Assembly (NCBI RefSeq): GCF_025273675.1
Contig: NZ_CP045809.1
Location: 434,001 to 498,000 of the forward strand
DNA: 64,000 nucleotides
DNA from: Gordonia pseudamarae
Lineage (GTDB): Bacteria; Actinomycetota; Actinomycetes; Mycobacteriales; Mycobacteriaceae
Direction: 5' to 3'
In this document: piece after piece, positions 44,873 through 54,291 of the stretch
How positions within the stretch are numbered: position 1 is the stretch's first letter
Layout: each line of letters opens with the position of its first letter
Notes under the pieces: model-generated
The model's database searches: none
Told to the model about the DNA's origin: nothing
What the model saw: the letters and a program-made list of their open reading frames with translations, nothing else
Translations under genes and position numbers: made by a program

Positions 44873-45976
44873 TCAGGCGATCGTGACCATCTCCCAGTCG
44901 CCCACCTTGCGGGCCAGTGCGGCCAGATGGTCGTCGGGATGGCCGAGGGTGTGCCCGATGGCGGTGAGCCGGCTGACGTAGTGGCCGACAGGGTACTCGG
45001 CGGTCATGCCGATACCGCCGTGCATCTGGATCGACTCCTGGCCGATGATCCGGGCTGACCTGCCCACCTGCAGCTTGACCCGCGAGGCGATGGTGGCGTC
45101 GGCGCTGCCCTCGGCGAGCGCGGTGACCGCGTACTGGCTCATGCTGCGGGCCAGTTCCAGCCACATGTACAGGTCGGCCGCACGCTGGGTGAGTGTCTGG
45201 AACGTCGACAGCGTGACACCGAACTGCTTGCGCGTCTTGAGGTATTCGGTGGTCAGCTCCAGGCACCGTTCGAGCGCACCGATGGCCTCGGCGCACTGCG
45301 AGATCTGGGTGATGATCTCGACATCGGAGATGATCGGGGATGCCTCGCCCGAGCCGAGCCGCACGGCCGCCGCGCCGTCGAAGGTGATCTGGGCGCCGCG
45401 CCGACGGTCGTGGGTGCGGTAGGGTGTCCGGCTCACCCCGGCCGCGGTGGCGTCCACCAGGTACAGCCCGACCTCGTCGCCGGCACGTGCCGAGACAACC
45501 AGATGGTCTGCGCAATCACCATGCGGTACAAGAGTTTTGGTACCACTGATAGTGCCCTCGGCAAAGCTGGTGGCCACCGCCGACACCGGCCAGCGATCGC
45601 CCTTCTCGTGGTGCGCGAACGCCCCGAGGGTCTCACCCGAGGCGAGTGCGGCCAGCAGTTCGTGGCCGGGGGCGGCCGCGGAGATCAACGCGCCCGGAAC
45701 CACCACCGAATCGAGGTACGGCTCGGGGGCCAGTGCCCGGCCGAGTTCGGTCAGCACGGTCGCGACCTCGATGGGGCCGGCTCCGGCACCGCCGTCCTCC
45801 TCGGAGAACGACAGTCCCAGGATGCCGATCTCGGCGAGCGAGTTCCATACATCGCGCTTCCAGCCGAGTTCGCTGTCGGTCACCGTGCGTACCGTCTCGA
45901 CGTCGTAGGTCTTGGTGAGCACGTCGCGCACGGTGTCGCGCAACATCACCTGTTCTTCGGAAAGCTCAAAATCCAT
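44873..45976 (-). CDS. Acyl-CoA dehydrogenase (second subunit type)
   Basis: A 367-residue flavin-dependent dehydrogenase that forms a double bond in acyl-CoA thioesters. N-terminal helical domain with LRDTVRDVLTKTYDVETVR, middle beta domain and C-terminal HGGIGMTAEYPVGHYVSR (about 325) of the family. The catalytic glutamate of typical enzymes is not evident at the C-terminal position. It is short and follows the larger acyl-CoA dehydrogenase gene on the same strand (48 bases apart); such pairs form alpha2beta2 enzymes for bulky substrates such as steroid side chains in mycobacteria. The actual substrate is unknown. Confidence 0.87.
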   Translation of the reverse strand: MDFELSEEQVMLRDTVRDVLTKTYDVETVRTVTDSELGWKRDVWNSLAEIGILGLSFSEEDGGAGAGPIEVATVLTELGRALAPEPYLDSVVVPGALISAAAPGHELLAALASGETLGAFAHHEKGDRWPVSAVATSFAEGTISGTKTLVPHGDCADHLVVSARAGDEVGLYLVDATAAGVSRTPYRTHDRRRGAQITFDGAAAVRLGSGEASPIISDVEIITQISQCAEAIGALERCLELTTEYLKTRKQFGVTLSTFQTLTQRAADLYMWLELARSMSQYAVTALAEGSADATIASRVKLQVGRSARIIGQESIQMHGGIGMTAEYPVGHYVSRLTAIGHTLGHPDDHLAALARKVGDWEMVTIA

Positions 45977-46023
45977 GATTCACCTAAGTTTTCGAAAGTC
46001 TGGAGTAAGTGGTGTGCGGTGCT

Positions 46024-47220
46024 CTACAGGCCGAGCACGGCCTTGTCGATGATCTGTCGCTGCACCTCGTTGGAGCCGCCGTAGATGCTCACCTTGCGGA
46101 AGTTGAGGTACTGCGGAACGCTGCGCTGGGCCCATTCGGCGACGTCGATGTCGGCGGGCCCGGTGGCGTCGATCGCGGACGACGGCAGTGAGTCGGGGCC
46201 GGCGATGTCGGCGAGCAGTTCGGTGGTCTCCTGCTGCAACTGTGAGCCGCGCAGTTTGAGCAGCGAGGACGCCGGATTGGGTTTGCCGTCGGCGGACGAG
46301 GCGACCACGCGCAGCTGCGTCACCTCCAGGGCGAGCAGGTCGTTCTCCAGCGAGGCGATCCGGGCGGCGAACTGCGGGTCCTCGAGCAGGGTGCCGGTGG
46401 CGGTCCTGGTCTCACCGGCGAGCTTCTTGGCCCGGGCCAGCTTGACCTTGGTCTCGCCCACGCGGGCGATGCCGACGCGTTCGTTGCCGAGCAGGAACTT
46501 GGCCTGCGTCCAGCCCGAGTTCTCCTCACCGACCATCTGTTCGGCGGGCACCCGGACGTCCTCGAAGAACACCTCGTTGACCTCGACACCGCCGTCGATC
46601 AGCTGGATGGGACGCATCTCGATGCCGGGGGTGGACAGCTCCACCAGGAACATGCTGATGCCGGCCTGCTTCTTCACGTCCGGGTTGGTGCGGGCGAGCA
46701 CGAAGATCCAGTCGGCGTACTGGCCGAGCGTGGTCCACGTCTTCTGGCCGTTGATCACGTAATGGTCGCCGTCGCGCACCGCCTTGGTCTTGAGCGAGGC
46801 CAGGTCCGAACCGGCTTCGGGCTCGGAGAAGCCCTGGCACCACCAGATGTCGACGTTGGCGGTCTTGGCGAGGAAACGTTCCTTGAGTTCCTGCGAGCCG
46901 AACTGCGCGATGACCGGGCCGATCATCGAGTGGTTGAAGGCGAGCAACTCGGGGACGTGCGCCAGAGCCATTTCCTCCTTGAGGATGTGGTGCTGGATGG
47001 GGCTCCAGTCCTTGCCGCCCCACTCGACGGGCCAGTGGGCGGTCGCCAGGCCGTTCTCGTTGAGGATGCGGCACGACGCGATCATGTCGTCGGGGTAATT
47101 CATCTTGCCCGCGGCGTTGCGGTCGCGGAGCTCTTGGGGAACCTTGGCGAGGAGGGTTTGGATCTCTGCGCGAAACGCCTGTTCTTCCGGGCTGAACTCG
47201 AGTTGCATGTCTGCCTTCAT
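46024..47220 (-). CDS. Acyl-CoA dehydrogenase (catalytic subunit type)
   Basis: A 398-residue acyl-CoA dehydrogenase. Signatures: WWCQGFSEPEAGSDLASL (about residue 125), NGQKTWTTLGQYADW (about 155), the GNERVGIARVG helix with a glutamate in the middle domain, and the C-terminal IYGGSNEVQRQI. First gene of the likely two-gene operon with the 44873-45976 gene. A second in-frame ATG at 47208 (MQLEFSPEEQ) is equally plausible as start. FAD-binding and catalytic parts appear complete. Confidence 0.88.
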   Translation of the reverse strand: MKADMQLEFSPEEQAFRAEIQTLLAKVPQELRDRNAAGKMNYPDDMIASCRILNENGLATAHWPVEWGGKDWSPIQHHILKEEMALAHVPELLAFNHSMIGPVIAQFGSQELKERFLAKTANVDIWWCQGFSEPEAGSDLASLKTKAVRDGDHYVINGQKTWTTLGQYADWIFVLARTNPDVKKQAGISMFLVELSTPGIEMRPIQLIDGGVEVNEVFFEDVRVPAEQMVGEENSGWTQAKFLLGNERVGIARVGETKVKLARAKKLAGETRTATGTLLEDPQFAARIASLENDLLALEVTQLRVVASSADGKPNPASSLLKLRGSQLQQETTELLADIAGPDSLPSSAIDATGPADIDVAEWAQRSVPQYLNFRKVSIYGGSNEVQRQIIDKAVLGL

Positions 47221-47452
47221 ACCACCGACGGGTCAGGTGCGGGCCACGACCGCCGCACTTGCCCGCCGCACCGATCCCGGCTGGGCGCCGTCCACCCCGC
47301 CCGGGCGCGGACGGGTACTTTCGTCCCTGCCCGCCGGGCGGTTGCCACGATGCGCCGGGTGGTCGGTCACCGGTGGCGGTCGGCCGGGTGTTGCCGGTGG
47401 ACCGGGGCAGGGCCCGCGGCCGTCGCGCGCGGCGGTTCACTACTCTGCACAT

Positions 47453-48862
47453 ATGAAGAAGGTGCACGCATTCGGCGATGACTGTCTGGGCGAGCTCGAC
47501 GCGGTGGCGATCGCCGCCGAGATCAAGGCAGGTACGTTCTCCGCCACGGAGGCGGCGGAGGCCGCTCTCGCCCGTATCGACGTCGTCAATCCGCACCTGA
47601 ACGCCGTCGCCTTCGACGACCGGGAACGGGCCCGCACACGCGCCGCCGACGACGGGCTGGCCCCGGGGGCGCTGCGCGGTGTTCCCTCGATCATCAAGAA
47701 CAACACCGATTTCGCGGGCATCGCCACGCTGCACGGTTCGGCCGCGGTGGCCGATCGGCCCGCCGCCGCGAACGAGCCGTTCACCGACCAGTTCGTCGGT
47801 ACCGGTCTCAACGTGCTCGGCGCGTCGACACTGCCTGCCTTCGGGCTTACGGCGACAACCGAATTCAGCGATCGGCCGCCCACGCTCAATCCGTGGGACA
47901 CCGACTATTCGTGCGGTGCCTCCTCGGGCGGCTCGGCGGCGCTGGTCGCGGCGGGGGCACTGCCGATCGCACACGCCAACGACGGCGGCGGCTCGATCCG
48001 CATCCCGGCCGCGGCGTGCGGCCTGGTGGGGCTCAAACCGACCCGTGGCCGGGTCGCCGCCGCCCTGGAATCACGTTCGGCCCCTGTCGATCTCGTCTCC
48101 AACGGGGTGGTCACCCGAACAGTCCGGGACAGTGCGCACTTCTACGCCGACATCGAACGCCGATCGCCCGCGGCGGGGATGGAGCCGATCGGCCTGGTCG
48201 AGGGGCCGTCGGACCGGCGGCTGCGGGTGGCGGTGCTCGTCGAACCGCTGACCGGACAACTACTCGACGCCGACACGCGGACCGCGCTGACCACGGTGGG
48301 CGAGAAACTCGGTGACCTCGGGCATCGCACCGAACTGATCCCGATGCCGCTGGACCGGTCCTACGCCGACGACTTCATCCAGTACTGGGGCCTGATGGCG
48401 TTCTCGCTCGAACGCTTCGGCGGGCGGATCATCGGAAAGGGCTTTGACCGCAAGAAGATCGATCCGTTCACCCACGGCCTGGCGCGGATGTTCGTCAGGC
48501 ACATCTGGCGCACCCCGGCGGCGATCCGTGGCCTGCGCAAGGCCGACGCCGTGCTTGCCTCCACCTACGACCGATTCGACGTGGTGCTGTCGCCGACCCT
48601 GGCGCACACTGTCCCGAAGATCGGATACCTGGACCCGGCGGGCGATTTCGACGAGGTCTTCGATCGTTTGATGCAGTACGTGGCGTTCACCCCGGTCAAC
48701 AACACCACCGGTACCCCGGCCATCAGTCTGCCGCTGGCCACGGATTCGGCCGGACTGCCGATCGGCATCCACTTCATGGCCGACAGGGGCAACGAACGCA
48801 CCCTCCTCGAGCTCGCCTTCGAACTCGAGGCGGCCCTGCCGTTCGCCCGCATCAACGCCTGA
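47453..48862 (+). CDS. Amidase-signature-family hydrolase
   Basis: A 469-residue amidase with the Ser-cisSer-Lys triad: lysine in PSIIKNNTDFAG (about residue 81), cis-serine in CGASSGGSAALVAAG and nucleophile serine in GGGSIRIPAAACGLVG (about 180). The N-terminal helix AVAIAAEIKAGTFSATEAAE is typical. The substrate is not clear; related mycobacterial enzymes act on small aryl or acyl amides. ATG 47453 follows ACTCTGCACAT without an obvious ribosome binding site. It is divergent from the acyl-CoA dehydrogenase operon. Confidence 0.88.
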   Translation: MKKVHAFGDDCLGELDAVAIAAEIKAGTFSATEAAEAALARIDVVNPHLNAVAFDDRERARTRAADDGLAPGALRGVPSIIKNNTDFAGIATLHGSAAVADRPAAANEPFTDQFVGTGLNVLGASTLPAFGLTATTEFSDRPPTLNPWDTDYSCGASSGGSAALVAAGALPIAHANDGGGSIRIPAAACGLVGLKPTRGRVAAALESRSAPVDLVSNGVVTRTVRDSAHFYADIERRSPAAGMEPIGLVEGPSDRRLRVAVLVEPLTGQLLDADTRTALTTVGEKLGDLGHRTELIPMPLDRSYADDFIQYWGLMAFSLERFGGRIIGKGFDRKKIDPFTHGLARMFVRHIWRTPAAIRGLRKADAVLASTYDRFDVVLSPTLAHTVPKIGYLDPAGDFDEVFDRLMQYVAFTPVNNTTGTPAISLPLATDSAGLPIGIHFMADRGNERTLLELAFELEAALPFARINA

Positions 48863-48880
48863 GCCGCGCCCAACGGACAG

Positions 48881-48914
48881 GAATGCACCCCGGCCGGTGG
48901 GCCGGGGTGCATTC
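48881..48914. terminator. Bidirectional terminator between amidase and actP
   Basis: Perfect 15-bp arms GAATGCACCCCGGCC and its complement with a 4-base loop, shared by two convergent genes. Confidence 0.85.
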
Positions 48915-48939
48915 CACTCTGGCGATGTGCGGCGAGAAT

Positions 48940-50580
48940 CTAGTGCTGCACTGCCTGTTCGGCGCCGACACCGGTGAGGGAGCGGACCTCCATCTCGGCG
49001 TTGCGGGCCGGGTTGCCCTTGTCCTGCGGGGTCGTCAGGGTGCCGACGATACCGAGGATGAAGGCGAGCGGGATCGACACGATACCCGGGTTCTCCAGCG
49101 GGAACCAGTGGAAGTCGGTGCCGGTGATCATCGACGTCGACTTACCGGAAACCGCCGGGGAGAAGATGATCAGGAAGATGCACGAACCCAGTCCGCCGTA
49201 GATCGACCACAGGGCGCCGCGGGTATTGAAGCGCTTCCAGTACAGCGAGTACACGATGGTCGGCAGGTTCGCCGACGCGGCGACCGCGAACGCCAGGGCG
49301 ACGAGGAAGGCGATGTTCTGGCCGTTGGCCAGGATGCCGAGCACGATGCCCAGGATGCCGAGCACGACGACGGTGTACCGGGACACGCGCACCTGGTCGT
49401 CCTCGCTGACCTTGTTGCGCTTGATCACGTTGGCGTAGATGTCGTGGGCGAACGAGGCCGAGGCGGTGATCGCCAGACCTGCCACGACGGCCAGGATGGT
49501 GGCGAACGCGACCGCCGAGATGATGCCGAGGAGCACCACACCGCCCAGTTCGAACGCCAGCAGCGGAGCCGCCGAGTTCTCCTTGCCTGCCGAGGACAGG
49601 ATCTTCTCCGGTCCCACCAGGGCTGCGGCGCCGTACCCCAGCACCAGGGTGAACAGGTAGAAGGCACCGATCAGGGCGATGGCCCAGACCACCGACTTGC
49701 GGGCTTCCTTGGCGGTGGGGACGGTGTAGAAGCGCATGAGCACGTGGGGGAGGCCCGCGGTGCCCAGCACCAGCGCGATCGCCAGCGACAGGAAGTTGAT
49801 CTGCGATGTCATCGAGCCGCCGTACTTGGCGCCGGGGGCGAGCACATCGCGGCTCTCGGTCGCTTCGTTGCCCGAGATCGCGGCCTGGGCGTCGGTGAGG
49901 ATCTCGGAGAAGTTCGCGCCGAACTTCCACAGCACCATGATCGTCATCAGGCCGGCGCCCGCGATCAGCAGCACCGCCTTGATGATCTGCACCCAGGTGG
50001 TGCCCTTCATGCCGCCGATGAGCACGTACACGATCATCAGTGCACCGACCACCGCGATCACCAGGGCCTGGCCGGCATCGGATTCGATGTCGAGCAGCAG
50101 CGCGACCAGACCACCGGCGCCCGCCATCTGGGCCAGCATGTAGAACAGGGTGACCGTGAGGGTGGAGATGGCTGCGGCCAGGCGCACCGGGCGCTGCTTG
50201 AGCCGGAAGCTCAGCACGTCGGCCATGGTGAATTTGCCTGTGTTGCGTAGCAATTCGGCGACCAGCAACAGGGCCACCAGCCAGGCGACGAGGAAGCCGA
50301 TCGAATAGAGGAAGCCGTCGTAGCCGTACACGGCGATGGCGCCGGCGATACCGAGGAAGCTGGCCGCCGACAGGTAGTCGCCGGCGATGGCGATTCCGTT
50401 CTGCGGGCCGGAGAAGCCGCGGCCGCCGGTGAAGAAGTCGGCCGCCGACGAGTTGTTCTTCGACGCCCGGATCACCACGAACATGGTGACGGCGACGAAG
50501 GCGACGAAGATCGCGATGTTGACCGCGGGCTCGCCGACAGCCTCGGCGAGGTACAGGGTGTTCGGGTTCACGGTGGTCAT
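48940..50580 (-). CDS. actP: Sodium/acetate symporter, ActP type
   Basis: A 546-residue sodium:solute symporter (SSS family) with about 13 helices. Characteristic stretches are GIAIAGDYLSAASFLGIAGAIA (helix 1-2), GGMKGTTWVQIIKAVLL and GTAGLPHVLMRFYTVPTAKEARKS. The preceding DUF485 gene overlaps its start by four bases; DUF485-SSS pairs are the standard acetate/short-chain carboxylate uptake module of actinobacteria (MctC-like). The cytoplasmic C-terminus is short. Acetate is inferred from the family. Confidence 0.88.
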   Translation of the reverse strand: MTTVNPNTLYLAEAVGEPAVNIAIFVAFVAVTMFVVIRASKNNSSAADFFTGGRGFSGPQNGIAIAGDYLSAASFLGIAGAIAVYGYDGFLYSIGFLVAWLVALLLVAELLRNTGKFTMADVLSFRLKQRPVRLAAAISTLTVTLFYMLAQMAGAGGLVALLLDIESDAGQALVIAVVGALMIVYVLIGGMKGTTWVQIIKAVLLIAGAGLMTIMVLWKFGANFSEILTDAQAAISGNEATESRDVLAPGAKYGGSMTSQINFLSLAIALVLGTAGLPHVLMRFYTVPTAKEARKSVVWAIALIGAFYLFTLVLGYGAAALVGPEKILSSAGKENSAAPLLAFELGGVVLLGIISAVAFATILAVVAGLAITASASFAHDIYANVIKRNKVSEDDQVRVSRYTVVVLGILGIVLGILANGQNIAFLVALAFAVAASANLPTIVYSLYWKRFNTRGALWSIYGGLGSCIFLIIFSPAVSGKSTSMITGTDFHWFPLENPGIVSIPLAFILGIVGTLTTPQDKGNPARNAEMEVRSLTGVGAEQAVQH

Positions 50581-50948
50581 GGCTGCGTCATTCCTGCCTG
50601 GGGTGCCTCGGCCTCCATCTTGATGCGGATGGCCTCGGCGCGCGGGTCGAGTTCACGGTTGGCGAACCTCACGTACCACCCGGTGATCACGAAGGTGGTG
50701 ACGAACTGGAGCAGGCCCAGGATGATGCCGAGGTTGATCTCGCCGAGCACCTTGGTGGCCATGAAGTCATGCGCGAATGCCCCGAGGAGCACGTAGACGG
50801 CGTACCAGATCAGGAAGAACGCGCTGATCGGCAGAACGAAGCGGAGCAGTCGCGAACGCAGTTCCTGAAATTGCGGGCTTTGCTGCATGTCGATGAACTG
50901 GTCGCCGGTGGGAGTTGGCGGGTGGGCCGGCGCGTGGGCGGTGGACAA
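50577..50948 (-). CDS. DUF485 membrane protein, partner of the acetate symporter
   Basis: A 123-residue protein with two transmembrane helices (LLRFVLPISAFFLIWYAVYV and GIILGLLQFVTTFVITGWYV) and the DUF485 signature around SPQFQELRSRLLRF and YVRFANRELDPRAEAIR. Its ATG at 50948 follows AAGGAGG. It is translationally coupled to actP. Its function is unknown, but it is nearly always beside a symporter gene. Confidence 0.9.
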   Translation of the reverse strand: MSTAHAPAHPPTPTGDQFIDMQQSPQFQELRSRLLRFVLPISAFFLIWYAVYVLLGAFAHDFMATKVLGEINLGIILGLLQFVTTFVITGWYVRFANRELDPRAEAIRIKMEAEAPQAGMTQP

Positions 50949-51212
50949 CGTCGTACCTCCTTGTTGTGGTGGTGACTGGTTGTGGTGATCGGGCGTGGGT
51001 GACCGGGGGATCGATATCGCGAGGCCCTGCTATCCGGCGGTCGTCACAGAAGGAGAATATTGCGGCGCTGGTCACATAATCTGCGGTGGTGCAGATCACA
51101 CGCCGAGAGTCGTCGCCTCTGCGCCGGACGGTCAATCACCGACGACGAGCGGCAGTGATTTCCCCGATACGGGCGGCCTCGATCCCCGGGAAGGCATCTC
51201 GGGGAACCGGAC
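50949..51212. other. Intergenic region between two symporter modules
   Basis: Upstream of the DUF485-actP operon and downstream of the second symporter. It contains AATCTGC-ggtg-GTGCAGATC (around 51078-51097) as a small inverted repeat; no gene and no clear promoter were seen. Confidence 0.35.
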
Positions 51213-52955
51213 TCAGCCCTCCGGAAGACGCTCGATGCCCATGCCGAGGCGTTCGGGCACATGCATCCGCGCGAAGGTGCGCGAGAGTCCGGGCGGCAGC
51301 GTCGCCTGGGTGGCCAGGCTGACCGCGATCATCGTGGCGAAACCCAGCGGGACCGTGACGGCGGCCGGATAGCCGACGATGATCGCCGGCCAGCCGCCGA
51401 GCGCGTCGTCGGGCACGACGCCGGCGATCGCCAGACTCGTCGCCGCCCCCGAGGACAGTCCGCCCACCAGCAGTCCGGTGATGGCGCCGGGTGCGGTCAG
51501 CCGGCGCCACCAGATGCCCAGCACCAGCAGGGGGCACAGCGTCGAGGCCGACACCGCGAATACCAGTCCGACGGTGCGGGACAGTTCCAGCGATGCCGCC
51601 GCCAGCGCCAGACCGATGGGGACCAGCCCGCCGATGATCGCGGCCAGCCGGAAGTCGCGGACCCGCCCGCGCAGTACATCCGTCGACAGCGCGCCGGCCA
51701 CGCTCACCAGCAGCCCCGACGAGGTGGCCAGGAACGCGGCGATCGCCCCGGCGGCCACCAGCGCCGCCAGTAGTTGGCCACCGATCCCGCCGACGGCGGC
51801 GGTCGGCAGCAGCAGGACCGCGGCGTCCGCGTTGCCGGTGATAAGCAGCTCGGGCACGTACAACCGCGCGAATATCCCCAGCAGCAGCGGAAACAGATAG
51901 AACAGCGACAGCAGGGCGATGACGGCGAGTGCGGTGCGCTGGGCCGAACGTCCATCGGGGTTGGTGTAGAAGCGCACCAGCACATGCGGGAGGCCCATCG
52001 TGCCGAGGAAGGTAGCGATGATCAGCGACAGCACCTGATACAGCGGGTGTCCGCCGCCCAGGCCGTGACCGGAGGAGAGCCAGTCGGCGCCGGTGACGGG
52101 CGCCCCGGTGACCACGGGGGTGGCGGCGCCGGCGGCGAGGGTCAGGGTGGTGCCCGCGCCCAGCGTGTGCGGTCCCGGCGGCAACTGCTGTCCACGGATC
52201 TCGGTGCCGTCGACGTGGCCGTCGACGATGACGCCGGTCGCGTCGGCGACATTGACCTCGACGTCGACGGTGATGTCGACGGTGGTGGCCGTCTGCACGC
52301 GGGGCGGTGCCGAGGCGCCGAGTTCGGAGCGGTCCCCGGCGAACACCGCCAGCAGCACCAGTGTGGGGATGGCGATCGCGGTGAGTTTGAGCCAGTACTG
52401 GACGGCCTGCACGAACGTGATCGACCGCATTCCACCGCTGACCACGTTCATGATCACGATCAATCCGACGCCGACCGCGCCCACCCAGGCGGGGATGTCG
52501 AGCAGGATGTGCAGCGCCTGCCCGGCTCCCTGGAACTGCGGGATCAGGTACAGCACGCAGATACCGACCACCACGAGCATCGCGATGGTGCGTGCACGGG
52601 GGGACGAGAGCCGGAACTCGGCGAAGTCGGGCACGGTGTAGGCCCCGGACCGGCGCAGTGGTGCGGCCACGAACATCAGCAACCCCAGGTAGCCGGCGGT
52701 GAAGCCGACCGGATACCACAGTGCGTCGGCGCCGTACTTGGCCACATAGCCGGCAACACCGAGAAATGATGCCGCCGAGAGGTATTCGCCGGTGATGGCA
52801 GTGGCGTTGGCGCGAGAGCCGACGGATCGGGAGGCCACCAGGAAGTCGGAGGTGGTGCGTGATCGCCGGCCGCCGTAGATGCCGAGGGCGATCGTGACCA
52901 CCGCCGCGAGCAGTACCGCGGCGGTGGTGAGAATGCTTGAGCCCGAGCCGTTCAC
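51213..52955 (-). CDS. Second sodium/carboxylate symporter (SSS family) with extracytoplasmic insertion
   Basis: A 580-residue SSS transporter related to ActP/MctC: ITGEYLSAASFLGVAGYVAKYG, SGGMRSITFVQAVQYWLK and GTMGLPHVLVRFYTNPDGRSAQRT. An insert of about 90 residues (about 215-305; VDITVDVEVNVADATGVIVD and following) rich in Val, Thr and Asp lies in an outer loop and looks like a small beta domain. The GTG at 52955 lies 14 bases after the preceding gene; longer Arg-rich starts would overlap it. Encoded with a LytS/LytTR system, which probably controls it. Substrate unknown, likely a small carboxylate. Confidence 0.85.
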   Translation of the reverse strand: MNGSGSSILTTAAVLLAAVVTIALGIYGGRRSRTTSDFLVASRSVGSRANATAITGEYLSAASFLGVAGYVAKYGADALWYPVGFTAGYLGLLMFVAAPLRRSGAYTVPDFAEFRLSSPRARTIAMLVVVGICVLYLIPQFQGAGQALHILLDIPAWVGAVGVGLIVIMNVVSGGMRSITFVQAVQYWLKLTAIAIPTLVLLAVFAGDRSELGASAPPRVQTATTVDITVDVEVNVADATGVIVDGHVDGTEIRGQQLPPGPHTLGAGTTLTLAAGAATPVVTGAPVTGADWLSSGHGLGGGHPLYQVLSLIIATFLGTMGLPHVLVRFYTNPDGRSAQRTALAVIALLSLFYLFPLLLGIFARLYVPELLITGNADAAVLLLPTAAVGGIGGQLLAALVAAGAIAAFLATSSGLLVSVAGALSTDVLRGRVRDFRLAAIIGGLVPIGLALAAASLELSRTVGLVFAVSASTLCPLLVLGIWWRRLTAPGAITGLLVGGLSSGAATSLAIAGVVPDDALGGWPAIIVGYPAAVTVPLGFATMIAVSLATQATLPPGLSRTFARMHVPERLGMGIERLPEG

Positions 52956-52969
52956 GAAGCCGATCCGCC

Positions 52970-53419
52970 TCAGGCTCCGGTGCTGTCCCCGGCGCGCGCC
53001 CCGGCGTCCTCGATCGCGGCGGGCGTGGTCGTATCGGGCGTGGTCGTATCGTCGTCGACGACGTTCATGAACTCGCGTTCGGATTGTTCGGCCAGCCGTA
53101 CGAAGGTTGCGCCGGTCAGATAGAGGATCGGATACAGCGACACCCCCAGCACGATCCAGTTGAGCCGGACACCCCACACCGTGGCCTCGGCGATCGACGG
53201 AAACAGGCTGCCCAGCAGCGGGATAGCCACGATCAGTGCTGCCAGGGTGACCCCGAGCCGCAACGCCAGGCCCAGCTGGGCGCGCATCAGCCCCCGGACC
53301 AGGGTGTCGCCCACCTCCGTCTGTTCCTGTACCTCCACGCGCGTGCGCACCATCCGGGCACCGCGACGTTGTGCGAGCACCACCCGCTCCCGCCGCGGCC
53401 GTTGCCCGTCGGTGGTCAC
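52970..53419 (-). CDS. Two-helix membrane protein between the regulator and symporter genes
   Basis: A 149-residue protein with two hydrophobic helices (LGVTLAALIVAIPLLGSLFP and LNWIVLGVSLYPILYLTGAT) and an acidic Thr-rich C-terminus (DDDTTTPDTTTP). Position and topology match DUF485-like partners of SSS transporters, although the sequence signature is weaker than in the 50577 gene. The GTG start overlaps the LytTR stop by four bases (GTGA). Probably a symporter accessory subunit. Confidence 0.75.
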   Translation of the reverse strand: MTTDGQRPRRERVVLAQRRGARMVRTRVEVQEQTEVGDTLVRGLMRAQLGLALRLGVTLAALIVAIPLLGSLFPSIAEATVWGVRLNWIVLGVSLYPILYLTGATFVRLAEQSEREFMNVVDDDTTTPDTTTPAAIEDAGARAGDSTGA

Positions 53420-54231
53420 CTGCCGTCGCCCGAACTGTTTTGTTGCGCTCGGTAATTGCGCATCGGATCGCGGATCAGCCGGTCCTTGAGGTCACGTAGC
53501 TGACGTCGGCTGACCGGCAGGTCGGTGGCGGGGGACCGGCCGTTGGCCCGGACGCACACCACCGTCGACGTCCCGCGCGAACGCAGCCCGGTGACCATCG
53601 GCAGCGACACCAGATAGGACCGGTGCACCCGCATGAAACCGGCCTCGGACCAGCGTGATTCCAGGGTGGACAGCGGAATGCGCACCAGATGGTCGCCCGA
53701 TGAGGAGTGCAGCCGGGCGTAGTCGCCCACCGCCTCCACCCAGCCGATGGAATCCCTGCGTACCAGCGAGGTGACACCGCCCAACTCGACCGGGATCACC
53801 TCGTCCGGGTCGGGCCCGGCCGCCACGGGTGCGGCCGGGCCCGACCCGGCCCGGTCGCGTTTGGTCCGCGCCGCGGCGGCGACCCGGTCGATGGCCTCGG
53901 CCAGGCGCGCGTCCCGGATCGGTTTGAGCAGATAGTCCAGCGCACCCACCGCGAACGCGTCGACGGCCCTGTCCTCGTGGGCGGTCACGAACACCACCGG
54001 CGGCGGGTCCGTGTAGTTGCGCAGCACCTCGGCCAACTCAAGACCGGACAGCCCCGGCATGTTGATATCGAGGAAGATCGCGTCGACGGCGTGCCGGCCG
54101 AGTTCGCGGAGGGCGGTGGTGGCGTCGGTGGCGGTGATCACCGTGTCGACGGCGGGCGAGTTCGACAGGAGGTACTCGAGTTCGTCGAGTGCCGGTTGTT
54201 CGTCGTCGACCGCCAGAATCGTCAGCGACAC
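53416..54231 (-). CDS. LytTR-family response regulator
   Basis: A 271-residue response regulator: receiver domain with AVDDEQPALDELE, phosphoacceptor aspartate in AIFLDINMPGLSGLEL (about residue 53) and lysine in LDYLLKPI; an Ala/Pro-rich linker; and a LytTR DNA-binding domain (about 165-260) with VEAVGDYARLHSS and FMRVHRSYLVSL. LytTR regulators bind direct repeats. It lies between the sensor kinase and the membrane protein/symporter genes, forming the typical carboxylate-sensing layout of the BtsSR/YpdAB kind. Confidence 0.9.
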   Translation of the reverse strand: MSLTILAVDDEQPALDELEYLLSNSPAVDTVITATDATTALRELGRHAVDAIFLDINMPGLSGLELAEVLRNYTDPPPVVFVTAHEDRAVDAFAVGALDYLLKPIRDARLAEAIDRVAAAARTKRDRAGSGPAAPVAAGPDPDEVIPVELGGVTSLVRRDSIGWVEAVGDYARLHSSSGDHLVRIPLSTLESRWSEAGFMRVHRSYLVSLPMVTGLRSRGTSTVVCVRANGRSPATDLPVSRRQLRDLKDRLIRDPMRNYRAQQNSSGDGR

Positions 54232-54291
54232 CCCGTCTCCCTCCTCTCGTGTGACATCAGCACCCGTGATATCAGCACCCGTGCCATCGGC